Source: Deltaproteobacteria bacterium (GTDB lineage: Bacteria > Desulfobacterota > Syntrophobacteria > Syntrophobacterales > Syntrophobacteraceae). From it: a DNA stretch of 41,923 bases. Under the pieces are notes generated by a model that was not told the origin of the DNA, ran no database searches, and saw nothing but the letters and a program-made list of their open reading frames with translations. The position numbers were made by a program, and so were the translations under genes. This document shows, piece by piece, positions 16,041-24,427 of this stretch (the first letter of the stretch is position 1; each line of letters begins with the position of its first letter). Location: contig JAKAJS010000236.1 of assembly GCA_021813685.1 (NCBI GenBank), forward strand, positions 1 through 41,923. Reading direction: 5' to 3'.

Positions 16041-17227
16041 GGTTGGATCGCCCCCTGTTGGCGGCCCTCGCAGGCTGCCGCCCGCATGCGCCCGAGCCGG
16101 TGGAAAAGCGCGGCGAGGCGAAACGGAGTTTCCCGGTGCAGCTTCGTCCACAGGTATACGGCCAGGACAATGCAGAGCAGATTAGGGGTCCAGACGGCCA
16201 GAAAGGGTGAAACGATGCCATTGTAGCCAAAGGTCCTGCCCGCGGAAAGCAACACGTAGTAGGCGAGAAAAATTCCAATTCCTACGGTAATCCCGGTCAT
16301 TCGGCCACGCTGGCGAAACATGGAGCCAAGCGGAGGGCCAAGAAGCCCGAGAAACAGGCAGGCAGCCGGGAAAGCGAGCCGTTGCTCCAGTTCCAGACTC
16401 CACCACACCAGAGCGGCCTTTCCCATCGCGGTTTTGACCTTATGGTAAATCTGGGCCAGGCTCATCTCGCCTCTGCTCATCATCGCTTTTTTTGCCGCGC
16501 CAAGGATCTCGTCCATCGACAGGGTAAAATCATATTTTTTAAACGACACGGCCTGGGCATCTTTGAGGTTCTTGGACGTGCGCGTTATCATGCCGTCGTA
16601 GAGTTTAAAAATGATGGCGCTCGAATCCGGTGGAAAATCGAGCTTCGCCCTCTGTGCGGCTATCGTCACCTCTTGATTGCGTTCCCTCTGGTCCTGGATG
16701 AAAATTCCCTTGACCTCGTAGTTGGTGTGATCGACCGACCGGAAAAACAGAACCAGTTTGGGAATGGTGGAAATGAAGACTCCCTCTTCGAGTATCGAGG
16801 GCAGAGAGGTCCGGCCGAGCGAACGCAATTTTGCCTCGAAGGCGCGATTGGACGCGGGCAACAGCCAGACGGCGTTGACGAAGGAAACCACGGTCAAAAG
16901 CAGGAGCACTCCCAACACAGGGGGCAGAAAACCCAAAAATCCGGTGCCTGCAGCCCGAAAGGCCATCAATTCATTATCGCTGTTCAGCCGGACGAAAGCC
17001 AGCATCACACCCAGCAGGGCGGCCATGGGCGTCGCGTACAGCATGAGCCTGGGCATGGCGTAAAGGATGAGTTCGACGATATCCTTTACGCTGCACGAAG
17101 AAGCGAAAAGAATGCGCATGAGCTGCAAAAGCTGGCCGGTAACGAGCACGAAAACGGCGCCCGCCAGGCATATCAGCACCGGAGCACACTGTTCTTTGAG
17201 TAAGTAGAGGTAGAGGGTTTTTTTCAT
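16037..17227 (-). CDS. lptF: LPS export permease LptF
   Basis: Partner of LptG in the LPS export ABC transporter. It has the same YjgP/YjgQ architecture, with hydrophobic helices around APVLICLAGAVFVLVTG, LYAMPRLMLYATPMAALLGV and VLGVLLLLTVVSFVNAVWLL, then a periplasmic domain and C-terminal helices from RLAFPAACLFLGLLGPPLG. The MKKTLYLYLLKEQ start at 17225-17227 fits the family (396 residues). An in-frame TTG at 17243-17245 has a better-spaced GAGG and cannot be excluded. The gene is divergent from fliS. Confidence 0.93.
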   Translation of the reverse strand: MKKTLYLYLLKEQCAPVLICLAGAVFVLVTGQLLQLMRILFASSCSVKDIVELILYAMPRLMLYATPMAALLGVMLAFVRLNSDNELMAFRAAGTGFLGFLPPVLGVLLLLTVVSFVNAVWLLPASNRAFEAKLRSLGRTSLPSILEEGVFISTIPKLVLFFRSVDHTNYEVKGIFIQDQRERNQEVTIAAQRAKLDFPPDSSAIIFKLYDGMITRTSKNLKDAQAVSFKKYDFTLSMDEILGAAKKAMMSRGEMSLAQIYHKVKTAMGKAALVWWSLELEQRLAFPAACLFLGLLGPPLGSMFRQRGRMTGITVGIGIFLAYYVLLSAGRTFGYNGIVSPFLAVWTPNLLCIVLAVYLWTKLHRETPFRLAALFHRLGRMRAAACEGRQQGAIQP

Positions 17228-17290
17228 GCCGCGTACTCTATCCAATGAACGCCTCAGTGGTCAATTGGAAAGATGGGCCCGAAAAAATGG

Positions 17291-17318
17291 TAAAGGTTTG
17301 CGGCTCGCCAGACGATAT
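17291..17318 (+). promoter_or_regulatory. Candidate sigma-28 (FliA) promoter for fliS
   Basis: TAAAGGTTT at 17291-17299, 11 bp, then GACGATAT at 17311-17318. The sigma-28 consensus is TAAAGTTT-N11-GCCGATAA; the match has one extra G in the -35 and 6 of 8 at the -10. It lies 53 bp before the fliS ATG. Confidence 0.5.
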
Positions 17319-17370
17319 GTAAAGGCATAGTGGGAAGAGCAACAGGCAAACCTCTGTCAGGAGAATTCAA

Positions 17371-17799
17371 ATGGTCAGAACGCAAGCATCCAATATATAC
17401 CAACGGACGGCGATTCAAACTGCCGACCCGCTCCAGCTCATCATTCTGTGCTACGAAGGGGCCATCAGCGACCTCAAAAAGGCCAGGGAGCTGCACGAAA
17501 AAAGCGAAATGAACGAAGCGTACCGGCGCATCCGGCACGCCCAGGACATCGTAACCGAACTCCTCGTAGGCCTCGACTACGAACGGGGCGGGAATATAGC
17601 CGGAAATCTCAACCGCATTTATAATTTCGTTTTGCGGCAGCTGATCGGCATAAACAGCCGCAGAGACCTTTCCCTCTATGACGACCTGATCAGAATTCTT
17701 TCCAATCTCAAAGAGGGCTGGGAAGCGTTACGATTTGCCTCCGGACAGGCACCCCTCAAAGCGGGCCTTCTCCCGAAACAATGGCAAGCTTCAGCATAG
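17371..17799 (+). CDS. fliS: Flagellar export chaperone FliS
   Basis: 142 residues with the FliS hallmark YQRTAIQTADPLQLIILCYEGAISDLKKA in the first 45 residues, followed by helical segments including GNIAGNLNRIYNFVLRQLI. FliS binds the disordered C-terminus of flagellin and stops it polymerising before export. The ATG at 17371 has AGGAG 8 bp upstream. The usual neighbours fliD and fliC are absent from the window, and only a FliT-like gene follows. The sigma-28-like promoter suggests late flagellar control. Confidence 0.93.
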   Translation: MVRTQASNIYQRTAIQTADPLQLIILCYEGAISDLKKARELHEKSEMNEAYRRIRHAQDIVTELLVGLDYERGGNIAGNLNRIYNFVLRQLIGINSRRDLSLYDDLIRILSNLKEGWEALRFASGQAPLKAGLLPKQWQASA

Positions 17800-17808
17800 G
17801 ACCGGAAA

Positions 17809-18168
17809 ATGGAAAGCAACGGATCATGCTGGGCAGCGGAAGCCGACTCGATCCTGGATCAACTTCTCAAGTTCGCCACGCAGCTCGCGGAGTTTGAAAA
17901 CGACCCGCAAGTAAACATCAAGGCGCTTTCCGAGGAGTGCACCCGGCGCATCGAGGATCTGAAACGGCTTGTCCCCGAGGACTTCATTTACTCTGCGGCC
18001 ACCGGCAGTGAGATTCTGGAAAAAATGCGCGCCCTCTACGAGCGCACCCAGGCCTGCCTGGATATCCTTCACCGCAAACGCGATGCGGTCTCCGCCAGCC
18101 TCAAGCGCCTGTCCAAAACCAAACAGGCCGTAAACGCCTACGGCAGCCGTCGAACTCTTTGCGGCTAG
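17809..18168 (+). CDS. FliT-like helical flagellar chaperone (tentative)
   Basis: 119 residues predicted to be almost all helix, with no membrane segment or signal peptide. Its place 9 bp after fliS, its size, and a C-terminal KRLSKTKQAVNAYG ending like that of FliT-type chaperones support the call. Sequence-level similarity is weak, so the family is an inference from position. The ATG has a short AGGACCGGAAA leader. A repeat-rich gap follows the stop. Confidence 0.5.
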   Translation: MESNGSCWAAEADSILDQLLKFATQLAEFENDPQVNIKALSEECTRRIEDLKRLVPEDFIYSAATGSEILEKMRALYERTQACLDILHRKRDAVSASLKRLSKTKQAVNAYGSRRTLCG

Positions 18169-18179
18169 ATAGCGTCTAG

Positions 18180-18355
18180 CCGCAAACCTCTTGGTTGGGC
18201 AACTACGCTTTTGCCCACCCTACCGCTAGATTGTCTATCCGGGAATCGGGTCGAACCAAAATCCCCCTTTGAAAAAGGGGGATTTCCGTTAATAAATCGG
18301 TTGTCTACTCCATATCAAATCCCCCCCTGCCCCCTTTGCAAAGGGGGGGATCCGT
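18180..18355. repeat. Stack of three dispersed hairpin repeats after fliS operon
   Basis: Three unrelated inverted repeats lie in a row: GGTTGGGCAA...TTGCCCACCC near 18192-18220; a perfect 12-bp stem AAATCCCCCTTT (18259-18270) with AAAGGGGGATTT (18274-18285); and AAATCCCCCCC...GGGGGGAT near 18318-18350. All look like common dispersed repeats of G+C-rich genomes (recalled). The second could end fliS transcripts. From here to 18520 I see no convincing gene. Confidence 0.7.
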
Positions 18356-18520
18356 TCCAGTCCGCACCTCAGGGCGCAGGGTGAGCACATGAATCATCGT
18401 GGCCACCACCTTCACCCCCAAGATTTCCGCACGAAGGTGATCCAGGATTGCCGTACGGCACAAAAACCCGATTGCCGGAACCCGGGGATGGGGAACGCTC
18501 GATCTCCCGGCCACTCGCGC

Positions 18521-18778
18521 CTAGCTTTTCAGTTTCCTGTCAGACCATCGTTTGAAAAAACCGGTGACTTTGGAAACGGGTTGCTCAACCTGTTCGATCT
18601 TGCCCCGTTCGACCATCACGCGCCGCAGACATGCTCTGAGGTAGGGGCACGGGACGCATTCCTTTCGGGGCTGCATGATGCCCTCTTCGTCGACCGGGCA
18701 CACCTTCTCCCCGTCTGCGAAACACTGCGGGGGACCAACCGCCCCCGTCCCGGTGCGCCCCGAGGAAGCCTCTTCCAT
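18521..18778 (-). CDS. Small Cys-rich protein, unknown function
   Basis: 85 residues beginning MEEASSGRTG. The middle holds VCPVDEEGIMQPRKECVPCP followed by YLRACLRRVM, four or five cysteines that could bind a metal or a cluster. The C-terminal part is basic (KRWSDRKLKS). The ATG at 18776-18778 has GGAGAG 7 bp upstream; a TTG 15 bp earlier lacks a site. It lies 21 bp after khpA on the same strand and is probably cotranscribed. I do not recognise the family. Confidence 0.6.
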   Translation of the reverse strand: MEEASSGRTGTGAVGPPQCFADGEKVCPVDEEGIMQPRKECVPCPYLRACLRRVMVERGKIEQVEQPVSKVTGFFKRWSDRKLKS

Positions 18779-18799
18779 GCTTGCTCTCCGCAAAATGGC

Positions 18800-19045
18800 C
18801 TATTCCAGAATTTCCAAGACCGCGCGCTTTTTGAGTTTTGTCGCCGCCGCATTCACGATAGTTCGCATGGCGTGCGCATTGCGGCCTTCCTTGCCGATAA
18901 TTTTGCCCAGGTCGTCCTTGGCTGCCCGAAGTTCTATCACCGAGATCTGCTGACCGGTAATCTCTTTGACAACGACTTTTTCCGGATGTTCCGCAAGACA
19001 ACGTGCAATGTATTCAACCAGCTCTTTGATTTGAATGTCTTCCAT
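18800..19045 (-). CDS. khpA: KH-domain RNA-binding protein KhpA
   Basis: 81 residues comprising one KH domain (YlqC/KhpA type). The GxxG RNA-contact loop is in [19 protein letters not shown], followed by a final helix and [10 protein letters not shown]. The ATG at 19043-19045 ([21 protein letters not shown]) matches the family and has a GGGGAG site; a frame reaching 19279 has no sign of being translated. In many genomes khpA sits between rpsP and rimM; here it stands apart with a small Cys-rich gene. Confidence 0.9.
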   Translation of the reverse strand: MEDIQIKELVEYIARCLAEHPEKVVVKEITGQQISVIELRAAKDDLGKIIGKEGRNAHAMRTIVNAAATKLKKRAVLEILE

Positions 19046-19216
19046 AAACACAGGCTCCCCGTTGATGCCGTCTGTGAAGGGGTCCGACAATCCTTTTCGA
19101 ATTGCCTTTATATCAATCGTACGCCGGTAAGGGCCAAAACACGAGATAAAAGTTGAGCGCTTTTTCGCGGGAGCGGTACAAACAGAATGTGTCTTCAGTA
19201 GCTCAAGCCGTGTGAA

Positions 19217-19243
19217 ATTATGAGAATTGGACTGGAAAGTCAA
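19217..19243 (-). promoter_or_regulatory. Candidate promoter upstream of khpA
   Basis: On the minus strand TTGACT (19243-19238, 5 of 6) and CATAAT (19222-19217, 5 of 6) are separated by 15 bp, shorter than optimal. It would give a leader of roughly 165 bases. The rest of the divergent gap 19046-19409 shows no gene. Confidence 0.35.
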
Positions 19244-19409
19244 CAGATTTCGAATGCTTATTATAATGAAATTATTCACGACCTTCGCCTCGCCAAAGCG
19301 GTTTCACACGAATTAAAACCTGCGGCAAATCGGAAAAAAAGGGATTGATTAAAAGTAAGTGATTGAATAAATTCTCCATCCAACCCAAAAGGAGGTACCC
19401 GCAAACCGC

Positions 19410-20978
19410 ATGGACCGCACTACCCCGATTCCCGTAAAACTCGAAAACCGGCCCCTTGTGGAATCCGTCGTTATCGATCTGCCCGCACCCAGCCTCAGCG
19501 ACAACACGGCCGATCTCGACAGGCTCACCCTCACACTTGCCCGGATGGGATTTTCCCCGGTACGGATCTGCCCGCGCAGGATGGATGAAACAGTAAGAAA
19601 GATGCGCAGCCAAGGCCTTGTGTTTCGGGCCGTTCTGGGATACGCCGGTTCGCACTGGGAACTCCTCGACGTTATCGACGACTCTTCGGGGGCGACCGTT
19701 TTCGGTTTTGCGGTGGACCTTGGAACCACTACCCTGGTATTGAGACTTATCGACATTTCCGGCAGGAAAACCGTTGGGCAGATCACGATAAACAACCCCC
19801 AGTCCAAATGGGGGGAAGATATCCTCAGCCGCATTCTGTTTGCCCGCAGCCGCCACACTCTGTTGGAGCTTCGAGCCGCTCTCCTGGAGGCCTGTTCGCA
19901 CGCGATGGGCCAATTGCTCAAAGACTCGGGAGTCGAGGCTTCCAGCGTCTACGCGGTCTCCTGCGCGGGCAACACCGCCATGAGCCATTTTTTCTGGGGA
20001 CTCGATCCTTCCCATATTTGCCGCGAGCCCTATCTGCCGGCCGCCAATACGTTCCCTGCGGCCTTCGCTTCGGAACTGGGGTTCGATTTTTTGCCCGCCT
20101 CCCTGCTCTATCTTTTTCCCAATGTCGGCTCCTATGTGGGCGGAGATGTCCTGGCAGGAGTCGTTGCCGCCGATCTGGCCAACTCGGTCCAACCGCGCAT
20201 GCTCATCGACGTCGGTACCAACGCTGAAGTGATACTCGGCAACCGTGAGTGGCTGCTCGCCTGCGCGGGCGCTGCCGGCCCCGCGCTGGAAGGCGGAGTG
20301 GTCGAACGGGGGATGCAGGCTTTCCCGGGAGCAATCGACCGGGTAAGAATCGACAGGAAGACCCTCGAACCCGACTTTCGGGTGCTCGGCGGGGGGAAAG
20401 CCGCAGGAATCTGCGGGTCCGGACTCATCGACCTTGTGGCCGAAATGTTTTTTGCCAAAATACTCACCATCCAGGGCAAATTCAGTACGCAACTCGATTG
20501 CCCGCGATTCAGAAACACCCCGGACGGCAGGGCGTACGCCCTCGCGCTCCCCTCCCAGACTGCCGATGCACAGGAAATCCTCGTCTCCGAGATCGATATC
20601 GGCGTTTTTTTGAAGTCAAAAGCCGCGATGTACACTATACTGTCGGTAATATGCAGGAAAGTCGGGCTCGACTTCGCCGATCTGGAGGATATCTACATCG
20701 CGGGCAACTTCGGAAAACACATTGATCCCGAAATGGCCGTCCGTATCGGGATGATTCCTGATTTACCCCTGGATAGATACCATGGAATCGGAAATTCGAG
20801 TCTTTTGGGAGCATCCATGCTGCTGTGCGACCGGACGCTTCTGGCCGAAGTCGAAAAGGTGCGCAGCATGATCACCTATGTCGAACTGAACGTAAACGTC
20901 GAACTGATAAATGAGTTTCGAGGGGCACTTTTTCTTCCTCACACTGATCCGAGACTTTTTCCATCCGTGCGCCCGTAA
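19410..20978 (+). CDS. RACo-like ASKHA protein lacking the N-terminal ferredoxin domain
   Basis: 522 residues. In the RACo family (reductive activators of corrinoid proteins, DUF4445) an N-terminal [2Fe-2S] domain feeds electrons to an ATPase that reduces inactive Co(II) on corrinoid methyltransferase partners. Here the linker domain (residues about 15-95) and the ASKHA ATPase domain are present: FAVDLGTTT near residue 100, DVGTNAEVIL, GICGSGLIDLV and IAGNFGKHI. The roughly 100-residue ferredoxin part with its Cys motif is missing, and no ferredoxin gene is adjacent. AGGAGG lies 14 bp before the ATG, a rather long distance. A corrinoid protein or methyltransferase partner is not in the window. 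Confidence 0.82.
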   Translation: MDRTTPIPVKLENRPLVESVVIDLPAPSLSDNTADLDRLTLTLARMGFSPVRICPRRMDETVRKMRSQGLVFRAVLGYAGSHWELLDVIDDSSGATVFGFAVDLGTTTLVLRLIDISGRKTVGQITINNPQSKWGEDILSRILFARSRHTLLELRAALLEACSHAMGQLLKDSGVEASSVYAVSCAGNTAMSHFFWGLDPSHICREPYLPAANTFPAAFASELGFDFLPASLLYLFPNVGSYVGGDVLAGVVAADLANSVQPRMLIDVGTNAEVILGNREWLLACAGAAGPALEGGVVERGMQAFPGAIDRVRIDRKTLEPDFRVLGGGKAAGICGSGLIDLVAEMFFAKILTIQGKFSTQLDCPRFRNTPDGRAYALALPSQTADAQEILVSEIDIGVFLKSKAAMYTILSVICRKVGLDFADLEDIYIAGNFGKHIDPEMAVRIGMIPDLPLDRYHGIGNSSLLGASMLLCDRTLLAEVEKVRSMITYVELNVNVELINEFRGALFLPHTDPRLFPSVRP

Positions 20979-21011
20979 CTGGCAGGCGGAAAACAAACTC
21001 GGGGTTTTGAG

Positions 21012-21404
21012 ATGAGCGGACCGACACTGGCCAACAGGTATCAGCAAAGAGCGCTCAAACCCGGATTCAGGGTACGGGGAATCTATGTCGCAAGGTTCCT
21101 GGTTGTCCTGCTGCTTGTACTCGATATTTCCCTGGTGTATGCGATTTCATATTCAAAAAACGGACTGCCCGGCTATCACCTGCAAAACCGGCAGGTGCGA
21201 AGAATGGAAAATGCGCTCTTAAAGCTTCGGACCGATAACCGCAAACTGTTCGACCTCATCCAGTCGCTCAAAAAAGACCCCAAAGCCCAGGAAAGACTCG
21301 TTCGCCGGCAATTGGGATGGGTGGGGAAAAATGAGATTATCTTCGAGTCGCCCCACCGCATCGAAGCGAGCGGGCCGGTCAGACCTTTCGATTTTCCGAA
21401 ATAA
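21012..21404 (+). CDS. FtsB/DivIC-like septum formation initiator protein
   Basis: 130 residues. A basic cytoplasmic N-terminus is followed by one transmembrane segment (ARFLVVLLLVLDISLVYAI), a coiled coil (RQVRRMENALLKLRTDNRKLF) and the short C-terminal part ERLVRRQLGWVGKNEIIFE that is typical of the family. Proteins of this type link FtsL to FtsQ in the divisome. It lies 33 bp after the ASKHA gene in the same direction. Which of FtsB or DivIC is meant cannot be told, as neighbouring genes are not those of the cell-division cluster. Confidence 0.8.
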   Translation: MSGPTLANRYQQRALKPGFRVRGIYVARFLVVLLLVLDISLVYAISYSKNGLPGYHLQNRQVRRMENALLKLRTDNRKLFDLIQSLKKDPKAQERLVRRQLGWVGKNEIIFESPHRIEASGPVRPFDFPK

Positions 21405-21459
21405 AAATAAGGGTAAACATGGCCCCGCCTTTTCCGGGCGCGGGGGAACGTAACACCGG

Positions 21460-21523
21460 CCTCTTCCCCGCTTCCCGCCGCCTGCTCCTCGCTTCTTTCT
21501 TGCTTCCCGCCTCCTGCCTCAGT
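21460..21523. repeat. Pyrimidine-rich stretch with direct repeats
   Basis: A strand-asymmetric C/T tract between the FtsB-like gene and the hybrid kinase. GCTTCCCGCC followed by GCCTGC recurs nearby as GCTTCCCGCC followed by TCCTGC. No gene is seen in 21405-21593. Confidence 0.4.
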
Positions 21524-21593
21524 ATATTTATTATGTTCCAATAATCACATATTGCGTCGTAAACAATACTCTAGACTCCACCGGAGCCTTGCC

Positions 21594-24347
21594 ATGGAAG
21601 TTCCATACTCCGACCGCCTGCGAATTCTTCTCGTCGAAGACGATGAGGACGATTATGCATACGTCTGCGATCTGCTTTCGCATTTCCTTTCTTCGGGAAG
21701 CACCCTGCAGTGGGTCAAGGAATATGACGAGGCCCTGGGAGCCATACAAACCGGAACATTCGACGTTTGCCTGCTCGACTACCAATTGGGGGCTCGAAAC
21801 GGAATAGAGTTCCTTGAAGAAGCCGCCCGTTCAGGCTGTACAACTCCCATACTCTTTCTGACCGGCGCCGGAACGCGCGAGACCGACCTGGCGGCCATGA
21901 AGGCCGGGGCCGCAGACTACCTTGCCAAAGGGGAAATGAACGCGGCGCTTCTGGAAAGGGCCATTCGCTACTCCGTGGAAAGAGCGGAGGAGAAAAAGCG
22001 TTTGCACCAGGAATACGAAAAACTCGAAGCACTTGTCCAGAAGCGCGCCGAGGAGCTTTTAAAGGCCAACACGACCTTTGAGCAGAAGTTGCGGGACAAC
22101 GAGGAGTTGTTTAGAAACCTCTTCGAGCACCATACCGCCGTAAAACTGATCGTCGACCCCGGGACCGGAAAGATCGTCAATGCCAATAAGGCGGCTGAGG
22201 ACTACTACGGATGGCCCAAAGAAAAACTCGAGCAGATGCGCATTTACGACATCAATGCGGATTCTCCTGAAACGGTGAATCGCGAGATGGCCAGGGCCAA
22301 AAACCGGGCCAGAGTTCAGTTTGAGTTTCGCCACCGCCTTGCCGACGGGTCTCTACGGGAAGTGGAAGTGTTTAGCAGTAAAATCGAAGTCCGGGGAAAG
22401 GAACTCCTTCACTCGATCGTCCACGACATAACGGAGCGAAAACAGACCCGGGCGGCTCTAAACAGGGAACGGCAGCGGTTTAAACAGATACTCGACGAAT
22501 TCCCCTACGGCATCTGCATAATCGATCGGAATTATCAAATCGAATACATCAACCCCGTTCTCATGCGTGAGTTCGGAGAAGTGGGCGATCGAAAATGCTA
22601 CGAATATTTTCAAGGCTTCCGAACACCGTGTTCCAAGTGCAGCAAGGAGTTGGTCTTCCAGGGGAAAGTGTTGTACTGGAGTTGGCGTTCACCAGGAAAT
22701 AAGCGCGATTACGATCTGGTCGGCCTGCCGCTCTACGGTGAGACCGGCGCCGTCTCGATGCTCGAAGTCTTTAGCGATGCCACCGACCGCAAACAGGCCG
22801 AGGAGGCCCTGCGCCGCAGAACGGAGGAACTTCAGGCAATCCTTGACACGGTCCCCGCCATGATCTGGTTCAAGGACGGAAACAATAATGTTCTGCGTGT
22901 GAACAGGACGGTCTGTGAGGTGATGGGCCTCCCGGCAGAGGCTATCGAGGGTAAAAACACAAGCGAGCTGTTTCCGGGCTGGCTGGCCGAGAAATACCAT
23001 CGGGACGACCTGGAGGTCATCCACTCCGGGATGCCCAAAACGGACATTGAGGAGCAGTTCGCCAATGGAGCAGGGGAACTGCGCTGGATCAGCACCGACA
23101 AGATCCCCTGGTTCGATGCGCAGGGCAACCCGTCAGGCGTGCTTGTCTTTGCCGTAGATATAACGGATCGCAAGCTGGCCGAGGAGGAAAAGGAAAAACT
23201 CCGACAGCAGCTGGCACAATCCCGGAAAATGGAATCTGTGGGAAGGCTCGCCGGAGGGGTTGCGCACGATTACAACAATATGCTCGGTGTGATTATCGGC
23301 TATACGGAGATTGCCCTGGCCGGTGTAAATCCCGACGAACCCCTGTACGCCGATCTCCGGGAGATCCTCAACGCCGCGATGCGCTCAGCGGACATAACCC
23401 GGCAGCTCCTGGCCTTTGCCCGCCAACAGACGATTTCCCCCGTTGTGCTGGACCTGAACGAAACCGTTGAGGGCATGCTCAAAATGCTTCGCCGTTTGAT
23501 CGGCGAAAATATTGATCTTGCCTGGTTTCCCAAGGCAGGACTCGCACCGGTCAAAATGGACCCTTCGCAAATCGACCAGATTCTCGCCAATCTGTGCGTG
23601 AATGCACGGGATGCCATAACCGGAGTCGGCAATGTGACTATCGAAACGGACATGGTTTACTTCGACGAGGTCTACTGCACCGGGCACGAGGGTTTTTTCC
23701 CGGGGAAATTCGTTCTCCTGGCCGTAAGCGACTCCGGGTGCGGCATGGACCGGGAGACGCTGCAGAGCATCTTCGAACCCTTTTTCACCACAAAAGAGGT
23801 GTACAAGGGAACCGGTCTGGGCCTCTCCACGGTCTACGGGATTGTCAAACAAAACGGGGGTTTCCTAAACGTCTACAGCGAACCCGGCAGCGGGACGACC
23901 TTCAAGATCTATCTCCCCTGCGCCCGGGAGGAGATTTCGCAGGAGGAGGGACGCCGGGAAAAGGAAAGGGAGTCGAGGGGGACCGAGACCATTCTTCTCG
24001 TGGAGGATGAACAGGCCATACTGAAACTCGGGAAAACCATTCTGAAGCAACATGGCTACACGGTGCTCACAGCCCGAGGTCCGGCCGAAGCCCTGGAGCT
24101 GGTAAAAAGCCTTTCCTCCCCGATAAATCTCCTGATCACCGATGTGATCATGCCCGAAATGAGCGGAAAAGACCTCTATGAGAGATTGAGACTGGACAAT
24201 CCGCACCTCGCGTGCATCTTCATGTCCGGCTATACCGCAAATGTCATCGCCCATAACGGCGTACTCGATAAGGGCGTAAATTTCCTGCAGAAACCCTTTT
24301 CTGTACATACCCTGACCGAAAAGGTACGAGGTGTGCTGGACCGTTGA
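21594..24347 (+). CDS. Hybrid sensor histidine kinase, REC-PAS-PAS-PAS-HK-REC
   Basis: 917 residues, cytosolic: no membrane segment is seen. Order: receiver 1 (acceptor D62 in CLLDYQLG), a coiled linker, PAS1 (~165-285), PAS2 (~300-400) with C335, C346 and C349 as CYEYFQGFRTPCSKC, PAS3 (~415-530), HisKA with H558 in GGVAHDYNNML, an ATPase domain (N box QILANLCVNARDAI, G box DSGCGMD, FEPFFTTKE, GTGLGLSTVYGIV), and receiver 2 with D850 in LITDVIMPEMSG. Signals are passed between the domains in a phosphorelay; the target is unknown. The Cys triad in PAS2 suggests a redox, metal or cluster input. The ATG at 21594 has GGAG 8 bp upstream. No partner regulator is adjacent. Confidence 0.92.
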   Translation: MEVPYSDRLRILLVEDDEDDYAYVCDLLSHFLSSGSTLQWVKEYDEALGAIQTGTFDVCLLDYQLGARNGIEFLEEAARSGCTTPILFLTGAGTRETDLAAMKAGAADYLAKGEMNAALLERAIRYSVERAEEKKRLHQEYEKLEALVQKRAEELLKANTTFEQKLRDNEELFRNLFEHHTAVKLIVDPGTGKIVNANKAAEDYYGWPKEKLEQMRIYDINADSPETVNREMARAKNRARVQFEFRHRLADGSLREVEVFSSKIEVRGKELLHSIVHDITERKQTRAALNRERQRFKQILDEFPYGICIIDRNYQIEYINPVLMREFGEVGDRKCYEYFQGFRTPCSKCSKELVFQGKVLYWSWRSPGNKRDYDLVGLPLYGETGAVSMLEVFSDATDRKQAEEALRRRTEELQAILDTVPAMIWFKDGNNNVLRVNRTVCEVMGLPAEAIEGKNTSELFPGWLAEKYHRDDLEVIHSGMPKTDIEEQFANGAGELRWISTDKIPWFDAQGNPSGVLVFAVDITDRKLAEEEKEKLRQQLAQSRKMESVGRLAGGVAHDYNNMLGVIIGYTEIALAGVNPDEPLYADLREILNAAMRSADITRQLLAFARQQTISPVVLDLNETVEGMLKMLRRLIGENIDLAWFPKAGLAPVKMDPSQIDQILANLCVNARDAITGVGNVTIETDMVYFDEVYCTGHEGFFPGKFVLLAVSDSGCGMDRETLQSIFEPFFTTKEVYKGTGLGLSTVYGIVKQNGGFLNVYSEPGSGTTFKIYLPCAREEISQEEGRREKERESRGTETILLVEDEQAILKLGKTILKQHGYTVLTARGPAEALELVKSLSSPINLLITDVIMPEMSGKDLYERLRLDNPHLACIFMSGYTANVIAHNGVLDKGVNFLQKPFSVHTLTEKVRGVLDR

Positions 24348-24364
24348 TCACACCCGAGTTGCGT

Positions 24365-24424
24365 CCCCTCACGAGGTCGTATCCGGGGGTATCGGCCTTA
24401 CGGCCTCTACCACCCGGCTGAGGG
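24365..24424. other. Long imperfect stem-loop between convergent genes
   Basis: CCCCTCA at 24365-24371 pairs with TGAGGGG at 24418-24424, enclosing CCGGG/GGTA/GGCC with GGCC/TACC/CCCGG. It fills the gap between the kinase stop (24347) and the mucR stop (24428). It could stop transcription from both sides, but it lacks a clear U tract. Confidence 0.4.
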
Positions 24425-24427
24425 GAA

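Noticed and set aside
18305..18514. Minus-strand frame of 69 codons
   Set aside because: Its C-terminus is translated repeat (CKGGRGGF) and the rest matches nothing I know. It could be a remnant, but there is no support.
19272..20492. Long minus-strand open frame of 406 codons
   Set aside because: It lies opposite the RACo-like gene, has no family resemblance and reflects codon bias in G+C-rich DNA.
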